Shown here piece by piece: positions 50,801-56,991 of a stretch of 64,000 nt of DNA. This DNA comes from a virus: the IMG/VR virus record IMGVR_UViG_3300032223_001420, positions 1 through 64,000 of that record. The stretch is one strand, 5' to 3'. A program made the translations under genes and the position numbers. Each line of letters begins with the position of its first letter. The stretch's first letter is position 1. The notes under the pieces are model-generated. The model was given only the letters and a program-made list of their open reading frames with translations. It was not told the DNA's origin and did no database searches.

Positions 50801-51145
50801 AAACCATCTGGTGCGGGCATTCTTGTTTACTACAAATTGTTATCGTTATCTGACCCAGAACCATTTGAGGTAAATACATGGCAGTTGATGACACAATTAG
50901 GTAATCTGAGTTTTGTTTCTGATGCTTTAGATACATTTACTGAATTAACATTCGCACCAGGAACATTTGGTAGTGGTTTGGCTGCAAATAAAACATCATA
51001 TACTAAGAATGGAACTTCCTATAATGACTTTATGACATTTGCAATCAAGATTGTTATGTATGGTTCAAGTACCGTAGATATTCCTAAGGTTAGAAATCTG
51101 CGTGTAATTGCGTTGCCACCAACAGCAATACCACAGTCTTCATAA
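44879..51145 (+). CDS. DUF4815-type giant baseplate protein, 2088 aa
   Basis: The N-terminus 'FNVDPYYDDFDEDKNYHRILFKPGYAVQSRELTQAQSILQ' region (residues 6-45) is the DUF4815 signature found in marine T4-like baseplate proteins, in the place of T4 gp10. A conserved middle part ('RRIQNLEYYTALTLAELATLQ', about 1020-1040) and a long beta-rich second half follow. A Gly-rich module 'GSGYTVTSGSG' to 'GGTGYYSSPTITLTGNG' lies at about 1865-1935. It probably links baseplate wedges to fibres. It is the largest gene in the window. Confidence 0.75.
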   Translation: MAITTNFNVDPYYDDFDEDKNYHRILFKPGYAVQSRELTQAQSILQDQIKKFGNHMFKTGSVVTDGQVTIQNTAYLNIASTYSNNSILYSNYANQVIFNSANTKRAYVLASYDASQTNKEPITFVINQLYGDAFVPGETIFTSNTTSNSVTYYANVADTYVNTASYTVSPVGNNQTFSINEGVFYYEGYFVKSNAQSIAIDKYSRIGNAIIGFEVSESIVNYTSDTTLLDPAQSSSNYQAPGADRFKISLALANRPITSTDLTRFIELAQVAGGVPQKVVQTPIYAAIGDEMARRTFDESGDYIVKDFELSITDSSANSAYANVALAPGKAYIKGYEFGTIAPTILTIPKPRTTATISQQHINSDFGYYIYANSLFGNFGTNQYANVNILNVDAQTASGLVISGTSTANVSNLSNTLIANAKVKLMSFYSVGNSSGSVVDSNTYIYKVFLTDVNTKTIFNTTTGAGYNVNTGSTVAPYSNIGLPSGFPQNTNIYVGATVRMTAGGRVLDGNRIVVGYDAATRNITVDRPYTGPVTTSSQFMLDADYRLGESLVVLNTAGFVIASANVHPSSKDLTNKLPGVTPDNYWQPVVIQEAVSEPLLLKVGQNFVADNTISNFSYSYKRLYQGISFTSGVSSPLSIATGESLQGATTNASRQQYYTIIPTTTTGGFTTGYSLNSAAFTVDTQSRTLTVSSAYGTPSFSANVYATINSVNPTSKTKTYIKANTTLVAAAGGSANDIFANATVFVSSLDGQTQIASSLITKTPGIPQYLYVTDVDSIASIYDFNGTAITLTSYNALDKSETSSANVTSRYTLYTGQRDSYYDWSAIVLKPGQLPPVGPLLVRYNRFKSTGAGFFNVDSYTRLGSQTNGGSGVDYGQIPIFRSEDGFLYKLSDYLDFRPVRKDATGPATANAFVLDNEEGGVGSKISEPGMDIVTNYSYYLNRIDRIVLYKDRSFKVLQGTPAVNAVVPDEPDGAMTLYILAYTPYLTYPSSTQIQRFGNKRYTMKDIGNLERRIQNLEYYTALTLAELATLQKNDSTILDDKGLSRPKNGVLVESFIDRNSADITAVDFSAAIDIARKRMLNTSNTYYWDLFSNNSTSNYNIQVNGPVLTLGSTNVACIVQNKASRTLNINPFNIVNYIGTIRLDPASDIWQSTNRMESQIVDLTGGQAARDAYASMTNTVWGPEEYSTGVSDQVLSESTKQTITNKKNTSTKSGINKSGQKLDVIGDVNTIKTQQVLETTTVTATKNGVLNQIVPVELTKSLGDRVVNVTMVTYMRQLNVLVVGTKFRPMQTLYSFFDNVNVSDKVARTNRFTFVNNNLKYQTAIGNAEAVDIKDATTGATMGIGGIVLTSNNKGYIVSITPTPAYGTWANATGGINIVGRKSGQTNKVTSWNHYSGTASSATASTIVLSYHAGGSAGTTDYAGQTIYIMGGTGKGQSAIISAYDPTTRTATINGTWTVTPDTTSAYSIGRLGTDESGGTSGVFFIPDATFRTGEKLFRLIDNEFGNIEQSKTNGDASFYAQGQVNTVQETSISVLVPNVVKQSVTDSHVVSSKSSVKSVQSIDTQKNVVVGYYDPLAQTFLINPNQYPQGIVIDSIRVCFKTKDINVPVTLQLRPVTNGYPSSSVIYPYAEKTLTPDQVTTCEIPDVTDATKYTEFKFDVPVLLLPGEHSFVLISNSTGYEAFVGEHNATDLRTSVKIADQPYSGVLFLSQNGSTWDPDDEKDLMFSIQRRVFSTDPGYAYFETDMTSSAASAANTVFDAMQLTSTDAVIANTNINYEFSTRMVSGGQHAYLPVVPNYNYMMTDGYDRRVLDWTTGNTTFTVRTTLQTSNPDVTPMLDITRLNLITIENKINNLPLRNNDFAITSSGSGYTVTSGSGVPAYLVITGGGGSGANAYANVTGSGTIDRIVVVNGGTGYYSSPTITLTGNGTVTYNGEDKSAGGNSLVRYMTKKVQLSTGFNAGDLRVYMDAYKPSGAGILVYYKLLSLSDPEPFEVNTWQLMTQLGNLSFVSDALDTFTELTFAPGTFGSGLAANKTSYTKNGTSYNDFMTFAIKIVMYGSSTVDIPKVRNLRVIALPPTAIPQSS

Positions 51146-51153
51146 GGATAATT

Positions 51154-51390
51154 ATGTTTGTTCAAATTAAAGATAAAGAGTATCTCATTCGTGACTTGAA
51201 CAGTGGTGCGATATTAAATACTGATGAAGAAGAGTTGAAGGCATATTATGCACGTAGAGAACTTGCTCTAAAAGAGCATGAAGAAAAAGAAGTATTAACA
51301 AATAAAGTAAATAAACTAGAAGAGGATATCACGGACATCAAAGGGATGCTCCGTGAACTCGTACAGATGAGAATTCCAAATGGCAATTAA
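51154..51390 (+). CDS. Small coiled-coil protein, 78 aa
   Basis: The N-terminal 'MFVQIKDKEYLIRDLNSGAIL' is a small beta part. Residues 25-73 are a charged helix with heptads (LTNKVNKLEEDITDIKGML). Similar proteins lie near tail genes in marine T4-like phages; function unknown. GGATAA precedes the ATG. It overlaps the next gene by 11 nt. Confidence 0.6.
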   Translation: MFVQIKDKEYLIRDLNSGAILNTDEEELKAYYARRELALKEHEEKEVLTNKVNKLEEDITDIKGMLRELVQMRIPNGN

Positions 51391-51958
51391 TCAATTATCT
51401 ACAGCAAACTCGTTTTCGGAATGGTTAACCACAACTGGTTATTTGGTTAATGCTACGAATGCACTTACCGATAACGTAGGCGGTTCTGGATTTCTTGCCA
51501 ATACGTCACTGTTTATTCAAGGTACCGATGCATCGTTGAATGTAAGAACTCTTGCAAACATCAATACATTACAAGCAAATACAGGTAATATTGCTAATGT
51601 ATTTTTTGCAGGCAGCAACATTTACGTTCCTAAAAATATAACTGTAAATGGAAACATCACAAGAGCCAACATTACAAGTAATTTGTCGGTTGGTGGTGAT
51701 GCATTCATTTCTGGTAATCTTGTAGTTTCTGGTAATCTAACTTTAGATACTATTGGGTTTCAAGACTTACTTGTTTCCGGTTCTGCGAATGTAGTTAATA
51801 CGCTTTTTGTTTCAAGTAATTCAACATTTGTAAATGCGGTTTCCGCACAACATATATCACTAACAGGATCGTTTACTGGTCCACCAAATACGGCTATTTA
51901 CCAAGCGATTGCTACAGTAGATGCAGGCGCAATTGCATATGCTATTGCTTTAGGTTAA
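51380..51958 (+). CDS. Short tail-fibre-like protein, 192 aa
   Basis: The start 'LSTANSFSEWLTTTGYLVNATNALTD' is a virion attachment-like domain. The middle (90-165) is a repetitive beta stretch of the type 'VNGNITRANITSNLSVGGDAFISGNLVVSGNL', usual in trimeric phage fibres. The C-terminus is short. It is probably a small fibre or fibre base protein. Confidence 0.65.
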   Translation: MAINQLSTANSFSEWLTTTGYLVNATNALTDNVGGSGFLANTSLFIQGTDASLNVRTLANINTLQANTGNIANVFFAGSNIYVPKNITVNGNITRANITSNLSVGGDAFISGNLVVSGNLTLDTIGFQDLLVSGSANVVNTLFVSSNSTFVNAVSAQHISLTGSFTGPPNTAIYQAIATVDAGAIAYAIALG

Positions 51959-51965
51959 ATAAATA
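51958..51965 (+). promoter_or_regulatory. Late promoter octamer AATAAATA
   Basis: Fits NATAAATA, directly after the stop of the fibre-like gene and 23 nt before the ATG at 51989, with GAGGA in between. Confidence 0.5.
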
Positions 51966-51988
51966 CATCATAAAATTAGAGGATTTTA

Positions 51989-52315
51989 ATGGCTAACTCG
52001 TTTAAAAATAGTTTTGTAAATGCAGTGGGTGGAACAAAAACTGCTGTATATACTGCTGGCGCTGGCATACAAGCTACAGTTATCGGCATGAGTATATCAA
52101 ATTTAATCAGCACTCCAATCTCAGTAAACGTTATTGTTACGTCTTCGGGAACAGATTATTACATGATTAAGAATGCTACGATATCTCCAGGTGGTGCATT
52201 AGTTCCAATTGGCGGTGACCAAAAATTAGTAATCAAAGCAACCGACTCAATTTCCGTAAATAGTTCAGTAGCATCTTCTGCTGACGTTATTCTTTCAATT
52301 TTGGAGATTAGTTAA
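51989..52315 (+). CDS. Small beta-structured virion protein, 108 aa
   Basis: Residues 15-105 alternate hydrophobic strands (ISNLISTPISVNVIVTSS, then YMIKNATISPGGALVP and LVIKATDSISVNS), a jelly-roll-like pattern seen in small phage decoration proteins. No family assigned. It abuts the next gene (one-base overlap) and starts an adhesin cassette that ends with the Gly-rich protein at 53139. Confidence 0.6.
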   Translation: MANSFKNSFVNAVGGTKTAVYTAGAGIQATVIGMSISNLISTPISVNVIVTSSGTDYYMIKNATISPGGALVPIGGDQKLVIKATDSISVNSSVASSADVILSILEIS

Positions 52316-52773
52316 TGGCTTATATTGGTAACGCACCAGAATTAACCACTTATGTAATTTCCACTGACAAGTTCAATGGAACAGGTGCTTGTACACAATT
52401 CACATTAGCAAGAAATATCAGTGACGCAAATGCTTTAAGTGTTATTGTTAATGGTATTCAACAAACACCAATTCAATCATATACAGTTACTAATGGTGTG
52501 CTAACTTTTGACGAAGCACCTTCATCAGGTACGACAAATATCACAGTCAACTATCTTGCATCAAGTGTAATCACATATGCAAATCTTGGACCAGGACAAA
52601 TTTCTGCTGGTGCAGTAACATCAACATCATTAGCAACCAATTCAGTTACTACTGATAAAATTGTTGCTCTTGCGGTTACTGGAGATAAACTTGCTAATAA
52701 TTCGGTTTCTGGAAATAACATAGTATCACCAGCAGACATCTTTGATGATGCTTTCTTATTCGGCGGAATGTAA
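52315..52773 (+). CDS. Small fibre-type protein, 152 aa
   Basis: The start 'MAYIGNAPELTTYVISTDKFNGTGACTQFTL' region (1-31) with 'VIVNGIQQTPIQSYTV' is a recurring virion domain in marine T4-like phages. The C-terminus is a beta-helix-like 'GAVTSTSLATNSVTTDKI' repeat ending 'FLFGGM'. The gene at 56197 has the same design, so the two are paralogues. Confidence 0.65.
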   Translation: MAYIGNAPELTTYVISTDKFNGTGACTQFTLARNISDANALSVIVNGIQQTPIQSYTVTNGVLTFDEAPSSGTTNITVNYLASSVITYANLGPGQISAGAVTSTSLATNSVTTDKIVALAVTGDKLANNSVSGNNIVSPADIFDDAFLFGGM

Positions 52774-52789
52774 AAAGGAAAAATAACAA

Positions 52790-53128
52790 ATGGCAAGAGC
52801 ATATAAAATACTTGGTCAGAAGAATCCATCAGCAAATGTCTTAACGACATTATATACTGTACCGTCAAGTAACTCTGCAATCATATCTTCATTAGTAATT
52901 GCAAATCTAAACGAAACTGATGGTACAGGAAACGCATTCACTATAGCAGTAAATGTTGGTGGTGTTGCAATATCAAATACAAATTACTTAGCGTATAAAG
53001 TTAATTGCCCAACAAAAGATACAATTACTTTAACTTTAGGTATTACTTTAAATGCAGGTTCAATCGTTTCTGTTAATGCAAATGGTTCACTTATAGCATT
53101 CTCCGCATTCGGCACTGAAATTTATTAA
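52790..53128 (+). CDS. Small beta-structured virion protein, 112 aa
   Basis: 'LTTLYTVPSSNSAIISSLVIANLNETDGT' (about 19-47) and 'TITLTLGITLNAGSIVSVNANG' form a beta-sandwich-like pattern. Its paralogue at 56595 occupies the same place before another Gly-rich protein. Function unknown, probably a fibre decoration or adhesin partner. Confidence 0.6.
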   Translation: MARAYKILGQKNPSANVLTTLYTVPSSNSAIISSLVIANLNETDGTGNAFTIAVNVGGVAISNTNYLAYKVNCPTKDTITLTLGITLNAGSIVSVNANGSLIAFSAFGTEIY

Positions 53129-53138
53129 TGGAGTTTAA

Positions 53139-55733
53139 ATGAGTCTTCGTAGACTTGCTGTAAATCCTCTTTCGTCACAGAGACTTACTGCTGCTAGAAT
53201 TATCAATAACCTTTTATCTTTACAAAGATTATCGGTACCGGTACCATCGAGCATTGGTAGCATTTTTCAAGTAATTCAAATTTTTAATGGGACATCTACA
53301 TGGTCTGTTCCATCTGGAACAACTTTAGTTGACTATCTAATTGTTGCAGGTGGTGGTTCTGGTGGTTATCAAACTGGCGGTGGAGGTGGTGCTGGTGGAT
53401 TATTAACCGGAACAAATTTATCTGTAACTCCTGGACAAACTTTTACACTTGCGGTAGGTGGCGGTGGTGCCGAAACAACATCACCTTTAAGTAGAGGATC
53501 AAACGGATCGAATTCTGGAATTTATAGTTCATCACCATCACCATTTCCTGCTTTATGGTCTATTGGTGGTGGCGGTGGTGGTTATATAGCTAATGCTTAT
53601 GGTGGAGGTTCCGGTGGTGGCGGCGGTGGAGACGGTCCAGGACCAACAAATGCAGGAGCACCGGGTACACCGGGACAAGGTTTTGGTGGAGGTGCTGGAG
53701 CATTTTTATCAGCATCTCCAGGCATTCCAGGTAATCCAGGTTATCGTTTTGCTGGCGGTGGCGGTGGTGGCGCAGGTACTGCGGGTTTTGATGGATCAGT
53801 ACCTGCTCCAGCACCATTAGTAGTTACTGGGGGTAATGGTGGTATAGGAATTTTTTCAACCATCTCTGGTTCAAATACAGGTTATGCTGGTGGTGGCGGT
53901 GGAGCTGCTATGCTTACGTTACCGGGCAATCAACAAACAGCAGGATATGGAGCGATCACTACTGGTGGTGCTAACGGTTCCATTTATGGTGCAAATGCAA
54001 ATGCAGGAATTTCTGGAACAGGTGGCGGTGGAGGTGGTGCCTCAAATCCTGGTGCTGGCCCAGGATATGTTGGAGGTGGTAATAGCGGTGGATCGGGTGT
54101 CATCATTCTTCGTTATAGTGCATATCAAGCTGGCGCTTATATATTTTCGAATACGGGACAGCTTGTAATTCCTCAAGGTGTAACAGCAATCGATTATCTT
54201 GTTGTTGCTGGCGGTGGCGGTGGTGCATCTTCTGGAATTGGCGCTGGTGGAGGTGCTGGTGGATTATTAACTGGTTCTGGTTATCCAGTAATACCAGGAC
54301 AACTTTATACAATTCAAGTTGGTTCTGGAGGAAATGCTGGATATCCAATAGGTAGCCAAGGATCAAATTCTGGCATATGGAATACATCATCGGGAACCAA
54401 TATATGGACTAATGGTGGTGGTTATGGTGCAGCGGCAAATCCAAGTCCAGGAACTGGAAATGGTGGGGGATCAGGTGGTTCTGGTGGTGGTGCCGCTGGT
54501 GGTGCTGTACCTGTTGCTATTTATCCGGGCGGCGCAGGTACTCCGGGTCAGGGAAATAATGGTGGTAACGCAGGATTTCTTGCTGCTGGGGGCGGCGGCG
54601 GAGCAGGCAGTGTTGGTGTTGTTGGTTCTTCTGGCACAACTGGCAATGGAGGTCTTGGTATTTTCTCCAGTATAAGTGGAGCCAATACAGCATACGCTGG
54701 CGGTGGTGGCTCAATAGGCGGTCCAGGTCCATCTATCAGTTATGGTGGAGGAGGCAACTCTAGAGGACCTGGTTATTATGGTTCAACAAGTTCTTTAATA
54801 GCACCTTATGGTGCATTTATAGGTACGCCTTTTGGTGCGGGTAGTGGCAACACTGGTGAAAGTGGAGTTTCAGGAACGGGCAGTGGTGGTGGAGGTGCAA
54901 CTCCTCTGGCTGGTTCAGGTGGTTCGGGTATAGTAATCATTAAACCTTCTTCAATTCAAACTGGATATGCGACATGGACTTCTTCGAGCATATGGACACC
55001 ACCTGCCGGTGTTAGTTTGATTTCATATCTAATTGTTGCAGGTGGAGGTGGTGGGGGTCTAGCATCACCAAATGCTGGCGCTGGCGGCGGAGGTGGTGCT
55101 GGTGGCCTCAGAGCCGGATCAGGATTCCCTGTAACACCTACAGTGCCAATCACCGTAACAGTTGGTGCTGGCGGTGCTAGTCAAACAAACGGTTCAAATT
55201 CTGGAATTTATGGAACATCTCCATTTCCTGCTATTTGGTCTACTGGTGGTGGACGAGGTGGCAACGATGATGGTGCCACATTTGCTGGTGGTCCAGGTGG
55301 TTCTGGTGGTGGAGCAGCATGTTCTGGGTTTGGCACTCCAACAAGTAGAATTGGTGGGCAAGGTAATTTAGGAGCATATACTCCAGCCGAAGGAACAGGT
55401 GGTGGTTCTGGAACAAGTAATCCAGGTGCTGCTGGTGGTGGTGGAGGTGCTTCTGCGAACGGTATAAGTGGAACACCTTCTGCTGGCGGTAATGGGGGAG
55501 TTGGAATTTTCTCAACCATATCTGGCTCAAATACTGGATATTCTGGTGGAGGTGGTGGTGGTACAAATGCACCAATAACTATAGGCTATGGTGCATTTAC
55601 AAGTGGCGGTGCGAATGGAGTAACTTCGGGTACTGGTTCAAGTGCAGTATCTTATCAAGGCGGTGGTGGCGGTGGAGGTGCTACTGGTGGTGGTTCTGGT
55701 GGTTCCGGAGTTGTTGTTTTGAGATGGGTATAA
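53139..55733 (+). CDS. Glycine-rich adhesin-like protein, three domains
   Basis: 864 residues. A unique N-terminus of about 50 residues is followed by three tandem Gly-rich domains of about 260 residues. Each begins with a 'YLIVAGGGGG'-like strand, contains 'GSNSGI' and a 'PGxPGQG' element, then 'GIFSxISGxNTxYAGGGG', and ends 'GGSGVIILRY'. Such packing of glycine runs with variable loops is known for T-even type adhesins that bind host receptors. Receptor binding is inferred. The stop overlaps a late promoter octamer. Confidence 0.78.
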   Translation: MSLRRLAVNPLSSQRLTAARIINNLLSLQRLSVPVPSSIGSIFQVIQIFNGTSTWSVPSGTTLVDYLIVAGGGSGGYQTGGGGGAGGLLTGTNLSVTPGQTFTLAVGGGGAETTSPLSRGSNGSNSGIYSSSPSPFPALWSIGGGGGGYIANAYGGGSGGGGGGDGPGPTNAGAPGTPGQGFGGGAGAFLSASPGIPGNPGYRFAGGGGGGAGTAGFDGSVPAPAPLVVTGGNGGIGIFSTISGSNTGYAGGGGGAAMLTLPGNQQTAGYGAITTGGANGSIYGANANAGISGTGGGGGGASNPGAGPGYVGGGNSGGSGVIILRYSAYQAGAYIFSNTGQLVIPQGVTAIDYLVVAGGGGGASSGIGAGGGAGGLLTGSGYPVIPGQLYTIQVGSGGNAGYPIGSQGSNSGIWNTSSGTNIWTNGGGYGAAANPSPGTGNGGGSGGSGGGAAGGAVPVAIYPGGAGTPGQGNNGGNAGFLAAGGGGGAGSVGVVGSSGTTGNGGLGIFSSISGANTAYAGGGGSIGGPGPSISYGGGGNSRGPGYYGSTSSLIAPYGAFIGTPFGAGSGNTGESGVSGTGSGGGGATPLAGSGGSGIVIIKPSSIQTGYATWTSSSIWTPPAGVSLISYLIVAGGGGGGLASPNAGAGGGGGAGGLRAGSGFPVTPTVPITVTVGAGGASQTNGSNSGIYGTSPFPAIWSTGGGRGGNDDGATFAGGPGGSGGGAACSGFGTPTSRIGGQGNLGAYTPAEGTGGGSGTSNPGAAGGGGGASANGISGTPSAGGNGGVGIFSTISGSNTGYSGGGGGGTNAPITIGYGAFTSGGANGVTSGTGSSAVSYQGGGGGGGATGGGSGGSGVVVLRWV
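53300..55730 (+). repeat. Three tandem Gly-rich domain repeats
   Basis: Units begin near 53300, 54160 and 54985, each about 750-850 bp and GGT/GGA/GGC-rich. They are alike in strand motifs but differ in loop sequences. Such units could recombine with those at 57145 and 59660. Confidence 0.75.
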
Positions 55734-55736
55734 ATA
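55729..55736 (+). promoter_or_regulatory. T4-type late promoter octamer TATAAATA
   Basis: Exact late consensus overlapping the stop codon of the Gly-rich gene, 34 nt before the ATG at 55771, with TAGGAG between. Confidence 0.6.
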
Positions 55737-55770
55737 ATGATTAGCAATTTTACTTTATAGGAGTGATTGA

Positions 55771-56184
55771 ATGAATAACAAAGAAATTGAATATGCACAT
55801 TACTTAATTGGTAACGATAATAAATTAGTTTGTGGTATCGACACAGCAATTAAAGCACTACGCCCAACCGCACGTTATGATATGGCAGCATCAGGTGGGC
55901 ATTTTACTTTTACTCGTTGGGAAGATGAAGCTGATACAAAAGCACCAACTAAAGCGGAGATTATGGCAGAGTTGGAATATCAGAATAAGTTTATTGAACA
56001 CAATCAGTATTTTTTAGATCGTGCTGCAAACTATCCCGATATTACTGTTCTAGTAAATTTACTTTGGGAAGCAATGGATAATAGTGAGATACCAGGCAAA
56101 GGAACAAAGTTTTATAATGCAATCAAAGAAGTGAATGAGAAGTTTCCTAAACCAGAAGGTGATGCTCCAGTAAGACCAACATAA
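55771..56184 (+). CDS. XkdW-like tail protein, 137 aa
   Basis: 'IDTAIKALRPTARYDMAASGGHFTFTRWED' (about 24-53) followed by 'APTKAEIMAELEYQNKF' resembles the XkdW pattern (an acidic 'DAI-x-Y/LxP' helix, then a 'W' strand and a 'PTxEEI' helix). The family is found near tail-fibre genes; some members may act as fibre chaperones. No chaperone activity is shown. It separates the first and second large adhesin cassettes. Confidence 0.55.
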   Translation: MNNKEIEYAHYLIGNDNKLVCGIDTAIKALRPTARYDMAASGGHFTFTRWEDEADTKAPTKAEIMAELEYQNKFIEHNQYFLDRAANYPDITVLVNLLWEAMDNSEIPGKGTKFYNAIKEVNEKFPKPEGDAPVRPT

Positions 56185-56196
56185 CGAAAGAGTTAA

Positions 56197-56589
56197 ATGA
56201 GTTACATAGGAAACCAAGTCAAGTCAGTACCATACATCACTGATGTTTTTAGTGGAGCAGGTGGCACATCGTTTGGACCACTTACGATTGTACCAGCCAG
56301 CCCCGCTTCAGTTATGATATTTGTTGGTGGTGTATATCAACGACCAACATTAGATTATACACTGAGTGTTGACTATGTAAACTTTGTATCCGCACCAACA
56401 TCAGGAACAAACAATATTGTCATTCATCATATTGGATATGGTTACATGTCAACCCAAGTTCCTGCTGATGGAACAGTAACCGCACCAAAATTAGGTGTAC
56501 AGTCGATCTATTCAAACAATTTTTCAACACAAGCAAATTCAACAATCACAGGAAAATCAGTAGCGATGGCTATTGTATTCGGAGGATAA
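56197..56589 (+). CDS. Small fibre-type protein, 130 aa
   Basis: The start 'MSYIGNQVKSVPYITDVFSGAGG' and 'VMIFVGGVYQRPTLDYTLS' parallel the protein at 52315. The C-terminal beta part 'GTVTAPKLGVQSIYSNNFST' ends 'AIVFGG'. It probably attaches a fibre or adhesin module. Confidence 0.65.
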   Translation: MSYIGNQVKSVPYITDVFSGAGGTSFGPLTIVPASPASVMIFVGGVYQRPTLDYTLSVDYVNFVSAPTSGTNNIVIHHIGYGYMSTQVPADGTVTAPKLGVQSIYSNNFSTQANSTITGKSVAMAIVFGG

Positions 56590-56594
56590 AATAA

Positions 56595-56990
56595 ATGGCA
56601 GCACCAAATATCGTCGCAGTTTCAACCATTAATGGTAAATCAAATGTTGCCAACGTAACCACAGTTACTTCGAACGTTGTTGTGAATGCAATAGGATCAG
56701 GTAAAGTATTTAAGATTAATACGATCTATATTTCTAATGTTGATGGTACAAATTCTGGTAATATTACTGTTGGTCTTTATAAAGCAGGTAACACTGGTTC
56801 ACAAAGGTCTGCTGACGGCACACTTTCAAATACAGTATTTTCACTTGCTAACGTAGTTACTGTTCCTGCTAAATCAACACTTGATCTTCTAAGTAAAACT
56901 CTTTATTTGGAAGAAGGAGATGTAATTACTGTCAAAGGCGATTCAAATAATCGTATGCATATGATTACATCATTCGAGGAACTAAGCTAA
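56595..56990 (+). CDS. Small beta-structured virion protein, 131 aa
   Basis: 'VFKINTIYISNVDGTNSGNITVGLYK' (about 37-62) and 'TVPAKSTLDLLSKTLYLEEGDVI' form a beta-sandwich-like domain, as in the protein at 52790. It lies 1 nt before the next Gly-rich gene. Function unknown, probably an adhesin partner. Confidence 0.6.
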   Translation: MAAPNIVAVSTINGKSNVANVTTVTSNVVVNAIGSGKVFKINTIYISNVDGTNSGNITVGLYKAGNTGSQRSADGTLSNTVFSLANVVTVPAKSTLDLLSKTLYLEEGDVITVKGDSNNRMHMITSFEELS

Positions 56991-56991
56991 G